DNA of 64,000 nucleotides from Mesorhizobium sp. B4-1-4. GTDB taxonomy: Bacteria; Pseudomonadota; Alphaproteobacteria; Rhizobiales; Rhizobiaceae. The stretch lies in the NCBI RefSeq assembly GCF_006439395.2, contig NZ_CP083950.1, forward strand, positions 1,426,001 through 1,490,000, in the 5' to 3' direction. A program made the position numbers and the translations under genes. Shown here piece after piece: positions 20,729 through 28,959 of the stretch. Each line of letters starts with the position of its first letter. Position 1 is the stretch's first letter. Under the pieces are notes generated by a model that saw nothing but the letters and a program-made list of their open reading frames with translations, was not told the DNA's origin and searched no databases.

Positions 20729-20980
20729 ATGGATACAATCGCGACAATCCGTCATTCGAGACCCGAGCTATCAGACCAGGCGCTACGCCCGTCCGGCCAG
20801 CGCGGCTTTGTCGGCAGCATGGTGCGTGTGATCAGGTCATTGGCGAGATGGATCGACCATTTGCTGGAGCGCCGACGCAGTCGGCTGGCGTTGCTGGAGA
20901 TGACCGACGATCAGCTCAAGGACATCGGCATCTCCCGCTGCGATGCCCACCGTGAGGCCATCAGGCCTTTCTGGGAGTAG
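20729..20980 (+). CDS. DUF1127-domain small protein
   Basis: 83 aa. The C-terminal ~45 residues form a DUF1127 helix pair (LLERRRSRLALLEMTDDQLKDIGISRCDAHREA), a common arginine-rich motif in rhizobia; some members act in phosphate, arginine or RNA-related regulation, mechanism unclear. The N-terminus MDTIATIRHSRPELSD is not conserved. TACAATCG occurs both upstream (20702) and in codons 2-4 (20734). Divergent from the MocR gene across a 94-nt operator region. Confidence 0.75.
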   Translation: MDTIATIRHSRPELSDQALRPSGQRGFVGSMVRVIRSLARWIDHLLERRRSRLALLEMTDDQLKDIGISRCDAHREAIRPFWE

Positions 20981-20987
20981 GCTGGTC

Positions 20988-21629
20988 TTAGCGGACATCG
21001 TTGGTCCGCAGACGCGCGACGCCGTGATCGACGAAAACGGCGACAACGCAGATCATCAGAAACATCGCCGTGACGGCCAGCGCCGCCGTGGCGACACTGG
21101 CTGCACCGTTCTTGGCGACGTCGAGGAAGGGGTAGGGCACCTCGCCGGCAAGCGGCGCGCGCGTCAGCGCATAGGCCAGATAAGCGACGGGATAGAGCAT
21201 CCACCACGAAATGTCGCGCCAACGCGTTCTGCCGTCGGCGCCTGCTATCAGCCACCACAGCACGAACAGCACGGGCGTCACGTAATGCAGCAGCACATCG
21301 CAGAGCAGAAAGAGGCCCTGCGGGTGCCATAGCCGCGCCAGGACCGTGGCGTAGACGATGGAGACCAGGGTGATGGAAACAGCGACGCCTGCACGCATCC
21401 TTGGTCCAGCGAAGGCCGGCAGCCACGCATAGCCGGCCGGTGACAGCAGCGACGTGTGCACCAGCACGGCGCCAATGTTGGTCAGGATGGTGAAGAAGCT
21501 GAAATAGAACACGATGGAGCCAAGCAGGCCGCGGCCGGCTTCCATCGACGCCGGAATGGTGATGCAGAACTGCAGGACGAGCGCGATCAGGCCGAAGGCC
21601 AGACCCGCCACCTGCAGAAAGCGGCCCAT
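20988..21629 (-). CDS. Pr6Pr-family membrane protein
   Basis: 213 aa, six predicted transmembrane helices. The sequence FYFSFFTILTNIGAVLVHTS and the LCDVLLHYVTPVLFVLWWL helix are typical of Pr6Pr/FAR-17a-like proteins; the WWMLYPVAYLAYALTR segment also fits. Biochemical function unknown in bacteria (eukaryotic relatives include fatty-acid ester hydrolases with Thr/His residues). It begins 3 nt after the stop of the lipoprotein gene, so the GST, lipoprotein and this gene form one operon. Confidence 0.82.
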   Translation of the reverse strand: MGRFLQVAGLAFGLIALVLQFCITIPASMEAGRGLLGSIVFYFSFFTILTNIGAVLVHTSLLSPAGYAWLPAFAGPRMRAGVAVSITLVSIVYATVLARLWHPQGLFLLCDVLLHYVTPVLFVLWWLIAGADGRTRWRDISWWMLYPVAYLAYALTRAPLAGEVPYPFLDVAKNGAASVATAALAVTAMFLMICVVAVFVDHGVARLRTNDVR

Positions 21630-21632
21630 GGA

Positions 21633-22040
21633 TTAGGCAGTTGCCGCGCAGGCCGGGTTGCCGGCCTGCCAGCGGGCGATGTCGGCCCCGATGCGTGCGC
21701 CAAGCGGGTCGTTCATCAGCGGTCCGAACACGTCGACACGGCTCGAATTGCCTTGCGCCTGCACGACCAGCAAAGGCTTGCCGCCATAATGCTTGGCCGG
21801 CACCAGCAGGAAGCGCGGCGTGCCGCTGAACGAGTTCAGCTCATTGGCCATCTGATATTGCCTGAAGGCCGGGTCCTTGCTGGCGATCCAGCATTTGTGG
21901 GCCGCGATCGCCACCTGTTCCATGGCCAGCAGCGCCGCACTTTTGCCCGAGGGCACGGGCGTGCTCTTCGGGCTCGATTGGCACGATGCCAGGGCAAAGC
22001 CCGCTGCGGCAACGAAGGCGATCGTCTTGCTCTTGATCAA
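21633..22040 (-). CDS. Small lipoprotein, unknown function
   Basis: 135 aa. A lipoprotein signal peptide ends in the lipobox ALASC (MIKSKTIAFVAAAGFALASC). The mature part includes AAHKCWIASKDPAFRQYQMA and KPLLVVQAQGNSSRVDVFG; a second cysteine pair (HKCW, NPACAA) may form a disulfide. The chosen start is TTG at 22040, overlapping the GST stop codon (TTGA); a longer frame exists but would bury the signal peptide internally. No family recognised. Confidence 0.65.
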   Translation of the reverse strand: MIKSKTIAFVAAAGFALASCQSSPKSTPVPSGKSAALLAMEQVAIAAHKCWIASKDPAFRQYQMANELNSFSGTPRFLLVPAKHYGGKPLLVVQAQGNSSRVDVFGPLMNDPLGARIGADIARWQAGNPACAATA

Positions 22041-22702
22041 GCGGCACCCATCTCGAGTTCGGACAGAAAGATCTTCAGGCCGTCGGTCATCTCGCCCCAT
22101 ACACGCGACAATGCCGGATGCTGCAGGGCGATCTGCTCATAGGCATCGAACTTGGGATAGGCGTCGAGCAGGTCGTGGCGGCCTGTCATGGCGCGGAAGT
22201 TGTTGAAGATGAAGCGCGTCGGCGTCAGCCAGGCGTCGGCGAAGCTGATGTCGCTGCCGAGCGCGAAGGGACCTTGCGCCATGCGCGCCTCGATCGCCGC
22301 CAGCCCGTGGTGCAGGCGGGCGAATTGGGCTTCGATCTCGGCGTCGTTGCGCTTCGGCACGAAATGCAGCTCGAACAGCTTCATCGTCGGCGTCAGCACA
22401 TCGAGATCGGTGATGCGGGCGAACATGCGCACCAGCGCGCGATCCTTGGAATCAGCCGGCAGCAGCGCCGGTTCAGGAAACCGTTCCTCCAGATACTCGG
22501 CGATGACGACCGATTCGACGATCGTTTCGCCCGAGCCGGTGATCAGCACCGGAATCCGGTTCATCGGCGAGATGGCGCGAAATTCTTCGGGGATTGGAAA
22601 ACCCGGCGGTGGCGCGATGATCTTGACCGGCACGTCCTTGATATAGGCCAGCGCCCGCACGATCGAAGAGTAGGGCGACAACGGTCGCGAATAGAGTTTC
22701 AT
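22037..22702 (-). CDS. Glutathione S-transferase family protein
   Basis: 221 aa, starting MKLYSRPLSPYSSIVRALAY, with the thioredoxin-like N-terminal domain (MNRIPVLITG containing the cis-Pro; ETIVESVVIAEYLEE as glutathione-binding Glu-Ser) and a helical C-terminal domain (FALGSDISFADAWLTP). Arrangement resembles zeta/maleylacetoacetate-isomerase-like bacterial GSTs, but specificity is unknown. First gene of a three-gene unit with a lipoprotein and the Pr6Pr protein, 85 nt downstream of purQ. Confidence 0.88.
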   Translation of the reverse strand: MKLYSRPLSPYSSIVRALAYIKDVPVKIIAPPPGFPIPEEFRAISPMNRIPVLITGSGETIVESVVIAEYLEERFPEPALLPADSKDRALVRMFARITDLDVLTPTMKLFELHFVPKRNDAEIEAQFARLHHGLAAIEARMAQGPFALGSDISFADAWLTPTRFIFNNFRAMTGRHDLLDAYPKFDAYEQIALQHPALSRVWGEMTDGLKIFLSELEMGAA

Positions 22703-22787
22703 GACAGTCTCTCCCCAGTGACGCGGACTTTTCCATTGGAATGGCTGGAATGCCCGGCTTGTTTCAAGGCTTTCGCCTCAGTGGTTA

Positions 22788-23456
22788 TCAGGCGGCGATG
22801 CCGAGGGCGCCTTCGAAGAGCGCGCGGCCGTCGCTGCCGCCATGGGCGGCCTCGATCAGGTTTTCAGGATGCGGCATCAGGCCAAGCACATTGCCTTGTT
22901 CGTTGATGATGCCGGCGATGTCGTTGATCGAACCGTTGGGATTGGTGCCTTCGGCATAGCGGAACACCACCTGGCCTTCGCCTTCGACGCGGGCAAGCGT
23001 CTCTGTGTCGGCAAAATAGTTGCCGTCATGGTGCGCCACCGGCGAGCGAATGATCTGGCCGGGCTGATAGCGGCGCGTGAACATGGTGTTGGCGTTGGCA
23101 ATCTGCAGTTTCACCTGCCGGCAGACGAATTTCAGCGATGAGTTGCGCATCAAGGCGCCCGGCAGCAGTCCGGCCTCGACCAGGATCTGGAAGCCGTTGC
23201 AGACGCCGATGACCATGACGCCCTTCGCCGCCTTTTCGGCAACCGCCCGCATGACCGGCATGCGCGCGGCGATCGCGCCGCAACGCAGATAATCGCCGAA
23301 GGAGAACCCGCCCGGAATGGCGATAAGGTCGACGTCGGGGATTTCGGTATCGGTCTGCCAGACGGTAGCCGGCGCATGTCCCGAAATCTTGGTCAGCGCC
23401 GCGATCATGTCGCGGTCGCGATTGAGGCCAGGCAGGAGGACGACGGCTGATTTCAT
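22788..23456 (-). CDS. purQ: Phosphoribosylformylglycinamidine synthase subunit PurQ
   Basis: 222 aa class I glutaminase that releases ammonia for PurL. The triad is visible: the nucleophile Cys in [13 protein letters not shown], and His/Glu in [37 protein letters not shown] is the family signature. Its ATG overlaps the stop of the kptA-like gene (ATGA), placing it under translational coupling with an RNA phosphotransferase rather than directly following purS. Confidence 0.96.
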   Translation of the reverse strand: MKSAVVLLPGLNRDRDMIAALTKISGHAPATVWQTDTEIPDVDLIAIPGGFSFGDYLRCGAIAARMPVMRAVAEKAAKGVMVIGVCNGFQILVEAGLLPGALMRNSSLKFVCRQVKLQIANANTMFTRRYQPGQIIRSPVAHHDGNYFADTETLARVEGEGQVVFRYAEGTNPNGSINDIAGIINEQGNVLGLMPHPENLIEAAHGGSDGRALFEGALGIAA

Positions 23457-24004
23457 GGCAGTTCCCGTTCGAGCATCTGAGTGAGATACCGGGGTGAAAC
23501 GTGATTGGTCAACCAGACACCGTTGTCGGAGAGAAAGAATGACGCTCCGTCCGTCGTCATGGCTGCCGAGTCGACCTGCAGGATAACACTTTTTCCAGCG
23601 CGACGACGCGCGACGATCAGAGCCGTTTCGACATCTTTTGACAAGTGAACATGCTGGCGTGACTGGCTGGTCAGGCCTTCGCGCAGAATGGCGGGGAGAA
23701 ACTCTTCCTTGGTGCCGTGATAAAGCAAATCAGGCGGAACAGAGGGCGGCAGACCGAGATCGACATCGACGCTGTGTCCTTGCACGGCACGGATGTGATC
23801 GCCGTCGACAGCAAAGCGCTTTTTCGGATTCTCTTCGACAATGCGCAAAACATCGACGCCTGATGCGCCGAACTTCGTCTGGATGACCGCGCAAAGCGCG
23901 CCAAGATCGGCCCAGCCATTTTCGTCGAGCGACAATCCCGCCTCGTGCGGCGCGTGCCGCAGGACCAAGCTCATGAATTTCGGGATTTGCGTGTCGTTTG
24001 GCAT
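23453..24004 (-). CDS. kptA: RNA 2'-phosphotransferase (Tpt1/KptA family)
   Basis: 183 aa from [19 protein letters not shown]. Tpt1/KptA removes an internal RNA 2'-phosphate using NAD+, producing ADP-ribose-1'',2''-cyclic phosphate. The Arg-His-x-Pro like motif (VLRHAP), [14 protein letters not shown] and the second-half [12 protein letters not shown] stretch correspond to the conserved Arg-His-Arg-Arg active-site region. In bacteria its physiological RNA substrate is largely unknown. It precedes purQ with a 4-nt overlap. A further 7 codons upstream are open but less plausible. Confidence 0.9.
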   Translation of the reverse strand: MPNDTQIPKFMSLVLRHAPHEAGLSLDENGWADLGALCAVIQTKFGASGVDVLRIVEENPKKRFAVDGDHIRAVQGHSVDVDLGLPPSVPPDLLYHGTKEEFLPAILREGLTSQSRQHVHLSKDVETALIVARRRAGKSVILQVDSAAMTTDGASFFLSDNGVWLTNHVSPRYLTQMLERELP

Positions 24005-24290
24005 TGTAAGAAGCGGTCGCGCCACTGTGATTGGTCGGCTTTTATTTCAGTCCGTCCATTTGAGATATCGCTTGCCGGTCTAACGAGTGGGAGCCTGGCG
24101 GTCAAACCGCTCATACCAAGTTTTCTTGCTGAAAAGCGTCCGCGAAGGTTTCAGGCGGTTACTCTTGATTAAGTTTACGCCCACGTATGTTGGCTTTGAG
24201 AGACCATATTGAAGATTTTATACAGTACGAATCCCGGCGTTAACGCCTCTACTCACAAGATGAAGTTGCATACAAAGGACTAAGGCTCGA

Positions 24291-25460
24291 GTGGACAGCG
24301 ACAAGATCAAAGAGCGCGAAAATGTTCGACGCAGCATGTGGGTCTCGGCAACGATCATAGTATCGCTCTGTGCGTTTACGTTCATGCTGGTCTGGGACGT
24401 TAGCCCTTCTGCCGGAACGCTTTTTTCAAACTGGCTTTCTCTCGATACCGACCTCGGTGTATGCGCTGAGGCGTTCACACGTCTAATCCTGGCAACCACG
24501 ATCATCTCGGTCGGTCTGGGAATTATTTCTGCTGGGTTGGTCGTCTCCGATCTAGTTGACGTCTTCAGCTACAAGAGAGACTTTCGCCCTTACCGCAGGC
24601 TTTTCTTGGCAGGGGCGGTCCTTACGGCATTGTTGCTGGTGCCGCTTATTTCGAAAGACGGTGGGTGGTACGCTGGCGGCCATCACGGCATGTCGCGGAT
24701 CGATCTCGCGAACGCCTGCGTCGCCAGCCACTACACCATTTTCTACAGGCTGTACTGGCACCTTCTCGTCGTCGTGATCCTGGGTTGGGCCAGCATGATG
24801 GTGTTGACGAGCTTGCGGCGCGCTATCATTGACGGGCGCGATCCGAACCAGCTTTCGGACGATCCGCGTGTCAGGGAAATCCAGCTGCGAACCTTGAAAT
24901 GGTCTCAACGCCGCCGGGCAGTTGGACGAATCGCGTTCAAGCTCGCTGCGACCATTCTGGCAGCGGCGCTGTTTTATGGCGGCGCGTCGTCCATGAAGCC
25001 CGCCATTGCTCGGTTCGTTCATACATTCACCTGGGAACGGCAAAAAGTGAATGTGGTCGAGACCGGCATGCAATGTGTGCTCGAAGTCAAAGTCAAGCGC
25101 GAATGGGTGGAGCGGTCCCGTGCCGATTGCTCTTCCAACGCCGAAACGCCAACGCCAACGCTGACGCCGGGCGCCGGTGTCTGGCGTATCACGAAAATCC
25201 CGACCGCAAAGCTTGCCTATCGTGCTCCGAACGGTGGCCAATATTCGTTCGACGTGGTCGGAGATTTTTTTGTGAATTTCCCGACGTCAGTCGGCACCGA
25301 GATCGAGGTGCTGCGCAATCCGGCCAGCCCTGAGGGGATCGACAAGGTATTCGACAATGGTGACATCAGGCGAATGGCCTACAAGCTGCTCATGATCGTC
25401 ATTGGCGCCGCTGCGATCTACTTCTTGTGGGTTCGCAGACAAAACTCACGCCCGGTCTAA
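24291..25460 (+). CDS. Membrane protein with large exported loop, possibly DUF3592-like
   Basis: 389 aa, start GTG at 24291. Hydrophobic helices lie near residues 17-36, 63-88, 104-122, 152-173, 210-235 and 360-378. Between the last two is a loop with two cysteines (MQCVLEVKV, RADCSSNA) and a beta-rich stretch (YSFDVVGDFFVNFP, GTEIEVLRNPASPEGIDK) that resembles DUF3592 domains in its G-x-x-V/P-x-x-P ending. Function unknown. The preceding 286 nt (24005-24290) are visibly more AT-rich than the surroundings and show no gene. It lies opposite to, and splits, the kptA-purQ and purC-purS pairs, suggesting later insertion. Confidence 0.7.
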   Translation: MDSDKIKERENVRRSMWVSATIIVSLCAFTFMLVWDVSPSAGTLFSNWLSLDTDLGVCAEAFTRLILATTIISVGLGIISAGLVVSDLVDVFSYKRDFRPYRRLFLAGAVLTALLLVPLISKDGGWYAGGHHGMSRIDLANACVASHYTIFYRLYWHLLVVVILGWASMMVLTSLRRAIIDGRDPNQLSDDPRVREIQLRTLKWSQRRRAVGRIAFKLAATILAAALFYGGASSMKPAIARFVHTFTWERQKVNVVETGMQCVLEVKVKREWVERSRADCSSNAETPTPTLTPGAGVWRITKIPTAKLAYRAPNGGQYSFDVVGDFFVNFPTSVGTEIEVLRNPASPEGIDKVFDNGDIRRMAYKLLMIVIGAAAIYFLWVRRQNSRPV

Positions 25461-25542
25461 AGCAGATCATTGCTCATGGGCAGGGCCTGCCCGTGTTTCC
25501 AGCCCCAGCGATGCCAATTCCCAATCATTGGAGAAGGCGGCT

Positions 25543-25785
25543 TCAGCTCAGCGTTACGCTATAGTTCTCGATCACCGTGTTCGCCAGCAGCTTGTCGCAC
25601 ATGGCTTTGAGATCGGCCTCGGCCTTGGCCTTGTCGGCCCCGGCCAGCTCGACATCGAACACCTTGCCTTGCCGCACCGTGCCGACGCCATCAAAGCCCA
25701 GTCCTGACAGCGCGTGTTCGATCGCCTTGCCCTGTGGGTCGAGCACGCCGTTCTTGAGGGTGACGGTTATGCGGGCCTTGATCAC
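25543..25785 (-). CDS. purS: Phosphoribosylformylglycinamidine synthase subunit PurS
   Basis: 80 aa from the GTG at 25785 (MIKARITVTLKNGVLDPQGK). PurS is the small dimeric subunit that docks PurQ onto PurL. I chose this GTG over one three codons upstream because AGGAG lies 10 nt before it, whereas the upstream GTG would have a spacer of only 1 nt. It follows purC by 30 nt on the same strand. Downstream it converges with the inserted membrane gene. Confidence 0.92.
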   Translation of the reverse strand: MIKARITVTLKNGVLDPQGKAIEHALSGLGFDGVGTVRQGKVFDVELAGADKAKAEADLKAMCDKLLANTVIENYSVTLS

Positions 25786-25815
25786 GCTGGACACGCTCCT
25801 GTTCGAATATCGATA

Positions 25816-26610
25816 TTAATGCGGCTTGCCCTTGAGGCCATCGGTCGAGGCGACAAGCACCGGGCCGGTCGGGCGAGGCGGCTCGTTCTCGTTCATGATG
25901 CCGAGGCGGCGGGCGACTTCCTGGTAGGCCTCGACGAGGCCGCCCATGTCACGGCGGAAACGGTCCTTGTCGAGCTTGTCCTGCGTCGCCACGTCCCACA
26001 GGCGGCAGGAGTCCGGCGAAATCTCGTCGGCGACGACGATGCGCATCATGTCGCCCTCGAACAGACGGCCGCACTCGATCTTGAAGTCGACGAGTTGGAT
26101 GCCGACACCCATGAACAGGCCGGAGAGGAAGTCGTTGACGCGGATGGCGAGCGCCATGATGTCGTCGATCTCCTGCGGGCTCGCCCAGCCGAAAGCCGTG
26201 ATGTGCTCTTCCGAGACCATCGGATCGTCGAGCGCGTCCGCCTTGTAATAGAATTCGATGATCGAGCGCGGCAAAACGGTGCCTTCGTCGATGCCGAGGC
26301 GCTTGGACAGCGAACCGGCGGCGACATTGCGCACCACCACTTCGAGCGGGATGATCTCGACTTCCTTGATCAACTGCTCGCGCATGTTGAGCCGGCGGAT
26401 GAAATGGGTCGGGATGCCCATGCGGTTCAGATGGTTGAAGATGTGCTCGGAAATACGGTTGTTGAGCACACCCTTGCCGTCGACGACCTCGTGTTTCTTC
26501 TTGTTGAAAGCGGTGGCATCATCCTTGAAGAACTGGATGAGCGTGCCCGGCTCGGGTCCCTCATAGAGGATCTTGGCCTTGCCTTCATAAATGCGGCGGC
26601 GATTTTTCAT
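25816..26610 (-). CDS. purC: Phosphoribosylaminoimidazole-succinocarboxamide synthase
   Basis: 264 aa (SAICAR synthetase): couples CAIR and aspartate using ATP. Begins [18 protein letters not shown], the normal N-terminus. [18 protein letters not shown] and the metal/substrate signature [15 protein letters not shown]...[12 protein letters not shown] are intact. The next 16 codons upstream in frame are not conserved. The 276 nt to the DUF1476 gene hold the shared promoter region, in which I see no further gene. Confidence 0.96.
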   Translation of the reverse strand: MKNRRRIYEGKAKILYEGPEPGTLIQFFKDDATAFNKKKHEVVDGKGVLNNRISEHIFNHLNRMGIPTHFIRRLNMREQLIKEVEIIPLEVVVRNVAAGSLSKRLGIDEGTVLPRSIIEFYYKADALDDPMVSEEHITAFGWASPQEIDDIMALAIRVNDFLSGLFMGVGIQLVDFKIECGRLFEGDMMRIVVADEISPDSCRLWDVATQDKLDKDRFRRDMGGLVEAYQEVARRLGIMNENEPPRPTGPVLVASTDGLKGKPH

Positions 26611-26886
26611 CTGATTTTTTCTCTGGATTTGCGGGCAGGCGGCAAGCGACCAGTTCATGTCCGTCTGCCTAAATTAGTGCGGCGACGGGGCGTTCAATGC
26701 CGGGTCTATCCCAATCACATCGTTTGCTCAATCGGCAAATCCTTCCAATCAACCGCTTTCAGGACTGAAATGCCGCAGCGCAGCATGCGACGAAGCATAT
26801 TGACCGGCTCGCGACCTTTTGGTTTGTGTGCTTGGCAATACACATATTCACCTGCCAACGAATCGGATTTGACCCGGAGGGACTCC

Positions 26887-27207
26887 ATGAGCAGCATGAA
26901 GGATCGCGAAGAGGGCTTTGAGCGCAAGTTTGCCTTCGATGAGGAACTCCGGTTCAAGGCCTCGGCGCGCCGCAACAAGGCGCTTGGCCTGTGGGCCGCC
27001 GAAAAGCTCGGAAAATCGGGTGCCGACGCCGATGCCTACGCCAAGGAAGTCGTTGTTTCGGATATCGAGGAAGCCGGCGATCATGACGTGTTCCGCAAGA
27101 TCCGCAGGGATTTCGATGCCGCGGGCGTCGCCCAGTCGGACCATCAGATCCGCCGCACCATGGACGAACTGATGGCGCAGGCCATCGAGCAGATCAAGAA
27201 CACCTGA
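26887..27207 (+). CDS. DUF1476 protein, F1-ATPase inhibitor zeta subunit family
   Basis: 106 aa, all-helical, starting MSSMKDREEGFERKFAFDEE; this matches the zeta subunit first described in Paracoccus, whose N-terminus blocks ATP hydrolysis by the F1F0-ATPase in alphaproteobacteria. In rhizobia the inhibitory potency of homologues varies, so the role here is inferred. A strong Shine-Dalgarno (GGAGGGA, 6-nt spacer) fixes the ATG. The gene is remote from any atp operon and is divergent from purC, its usual rhizobial neighbour. Confidence 0.9.
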   Translation: MSSMKDREEGFERKFAFDEELRFKASARRNKALGLWAAEKLGKSGADADAYAKEVVVSDIEEAGDHDVFRKIRRDFDAAGVAQSDHQIRRTMDELMAQAIEQIKNT

Positions 27208-27291
27208 TCCGCGCCGAGGCAGGTTTCGGCAAAAGTGTCCACGGTTTTGCGGCAGAACCTGCGACAAACCTGGGAATGACTGGACCAATCG

Positions 27292-27318
27292 ACCGCCCGG
27301 CCGTTCCGGGCGGTTTTT
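27292..27318 (+). terminator. Terminator after the DUF1476 gene
   Basis: ACCGCCCGG (27292-27300) pairs with CCGGGCGGT (27306-27314), followed by TTTTCTTTG. It lies 84 nt after the stop codon and 62 nt before the next plus-strand gene. Confidence 0.85.
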
Positions 27319-27376
27319 CTTTGCCTTTGTCGCACTTTCCGGCTGAACTGCTCATGCTAACAAGGAAAGAGATTAG

Positions 27377-28150
27377 ATGTCCCTGAAGTCCCGCCTTGCC
27401 GCCGATGAAACGCTGGTTACCGCCTGGTCCGGCGTGCCGGATGCCTTGACCGTCGAGATTCTCGCCAAACAGGGGTTCGATGCGGTTACGCTCGACATGC
27501 AGCATGGCGGCCATCACGAGGACAGCGTGCTTCGCGGCCTCATGCCGGTGCTCGCCGCAAACAAGCCGGCGCTGGTGCGCATTCCTGTCGGCCGTTTCGA
27601 CATGGCGAGCCGGGCGCTCGATTTCGGCGCCGAGGCGGTCATCGCGCCGATGGTGAATTCGGTTGCCGACGCAAGGCTGTTCGCCGCGGCCATGAAATAT
27701 CCGCCGCTCGGCGAGCGCTCGTGGGGCCCGACCTATGCCTTCCCGCGCCATGGCAAGGGCGACCAAGCCGAATGGCTGCGCGACACCAACCAGCGCACGA
27801 TGGCTTTTGCAATGGTCGAGACGCGCGCCGCACTCGATGCGCTCGACGGGATCCTCGACACGCCGGGCATTGACGGCATTTTCCTCGGGCCATCGGATTT
27901 CTCGATCGCCTGGACCAATGGCACCACGGTCAATTCCACGCTGGAAAGCATGATGGAGACGGTGGCGTCTGTTGCCGAGCGCACCCGCAAGGCCGGAAAA
28001 CATGCCGCGATCTATGTAGTCGAGCCAGCAATTGCCGGCCGCGTCGTGTCGATGGGCTACCGTCTGCTCGCCACCGGGTCCGAGCATGCGCTGATTTCGC
28101 TGGGGGCAAAGACCCTGCTGAAGGGCATCAAGGATTCGATCGACGCCTGA
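27377..28150 (+). CDS. HpcH/HpaI-family aldolase (4-hydroxy-2-oxovalerate aldolase-like)
   Basis: 257 aa, a complete class II pyruvate-aldolase barrel. Metal-binding acid residues lie in MVETRAALDALDGIL and GIDGIFLGPSDFSIAW; the His in TLDMQHGGHHEDSVLR is the catalytic base of the family. It should cleave or form a 2-oxo-4-hydroxy acid with pyruvate, exact substrate unknown. Single gene after its own terminator-bounded promoter, convergent with the hydrolase gene (13-nt gap). Confidence 0.88.
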   Translation: MSLKSRLAADETLVTAWSGVPDALTVEILAKQGFDAVTLDMQHGGHHEDSVLRGLMPVLAANKPALVRIPVGRFDMASRALDFGAEAVIAPMVNSVADARLFAAAMKYPPLGERSWGPTYAFPRHGKGDQAEWLRDTNQRTMAFAMVETRAALDALDGILDTPGIDGIFLGPSDFSIAWTNGTTVNSTLESMMETVASVAERTRKAGKHAAIYVVEPAIAGRVVSMGYRLLATGSEHALISLGAKTLLKGIKDSIDA

Positions 28151-28163
28151 CGCGGCGCGACCG

Positions 28164-28718
28164 CTAAGCCTTCAGGTCCGTCAGGAACTTGGCGAAGGTC
28201 ATGGATCCTTCGGGCCACGGGCCGAAGCCTGAATCCGCATTGAGATGACCGGTCTCGCCGGCATCGATGAACAGCGAGCCCCAGGCGCCGGCAATATCCT
28301 CGGCGACATCGAAGGCGCAGAAGGGGTCGTTGCGGCTGGCAATCACGATCGAGGGAAAAGGCAACGGCTCGCGCGGGTAGGGACCGAAGGTCATCAGGTG
28401 CTTCGGCTTGATCTTCGGATTGGCGACATCGGGCGGCGCAACGAAGAAGGCTCCGGCGACCGGCCTCACGAATTGCGGAATGGCTTGCACGGCCGCCGCG
28501 ACCCCAAGCGAGTGCGCGACGATGACCACCGGCCTCTCGGCCGCGTTGACAGCGTTGGCCACGCTCGCCGTCCAGTCCTCGCGCACCGGCTTCGACCACT
28601 CCGCCTGCTCGACGCGTCGCGCCGTCGACAGTTTCGACTGCCAGCGGGTCTGCCAGTGCTCTGGTCCGGAATTGGTGTAGCCCGGAACAATCAGAATATC
28701 TGCGTCTTTGACTTTCAT
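28164..28718 (-). CDS. RBBP9/YdeN-family alpha/beta hydrolase
   Basis: 184 aa. The nucleophile elbow is VVIVAHSLGVAAAVQ, the acid is probably in IVIASRNDPFC and the His in ETGHLNADSGFGPWPEG. This G-H-L-N-x-x-S-G-x-G-x-W-P ending is the RBBP9 signature. It is a cytoplasmic serine hydrolase of unknown substrate. Starts MKVKDADILIVPGYTNSG. Confidence 0.88.
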   Translation of the reverse strand: MKVKDADILIVPGYTNSGPEHWQTRWQSKLSTARRVEQAEWSKPVREDWTASVANAVNAAERPVVIVAHSLGVAAAVQAIPQFVRPVAGAFFVAPPDVANPKIKPKHLMTFGPYPREPLPFPSIVIASRNDPFCAFDVAEDIAGAWGSLFIDAGETGHLNADSGFGPWPEGSMTFAKFLTDLKA

Positions 28719-28959
28719 GGTGGTGAGATAGCGAGCGCGATTGCCTCATGCAACCATTGATGGACGTGCTCTTGCTCGTAATGGTGAACACCATGTTCGC
28801 TTTTCGCTGTCTTGTGTGAACGATTATGATCGACGATCTCTCATCACAGGAGAAACAGCCGTGGAGGCCCGGGATTTTGGCGCTGACCCGACGTACAATG
28901 ATTGGTGGCGCCGGGCTCCTGGTTTGGGGCCATCGTCAAGCGTTATCGCAACCGAGACA

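Noticed and set aside
25714..26886. Long upstream extension of the DUF1476 frame
   Set aside because: It is antisense to purS and purC. The protein begins at 26887 with a strong ribosome binding site.
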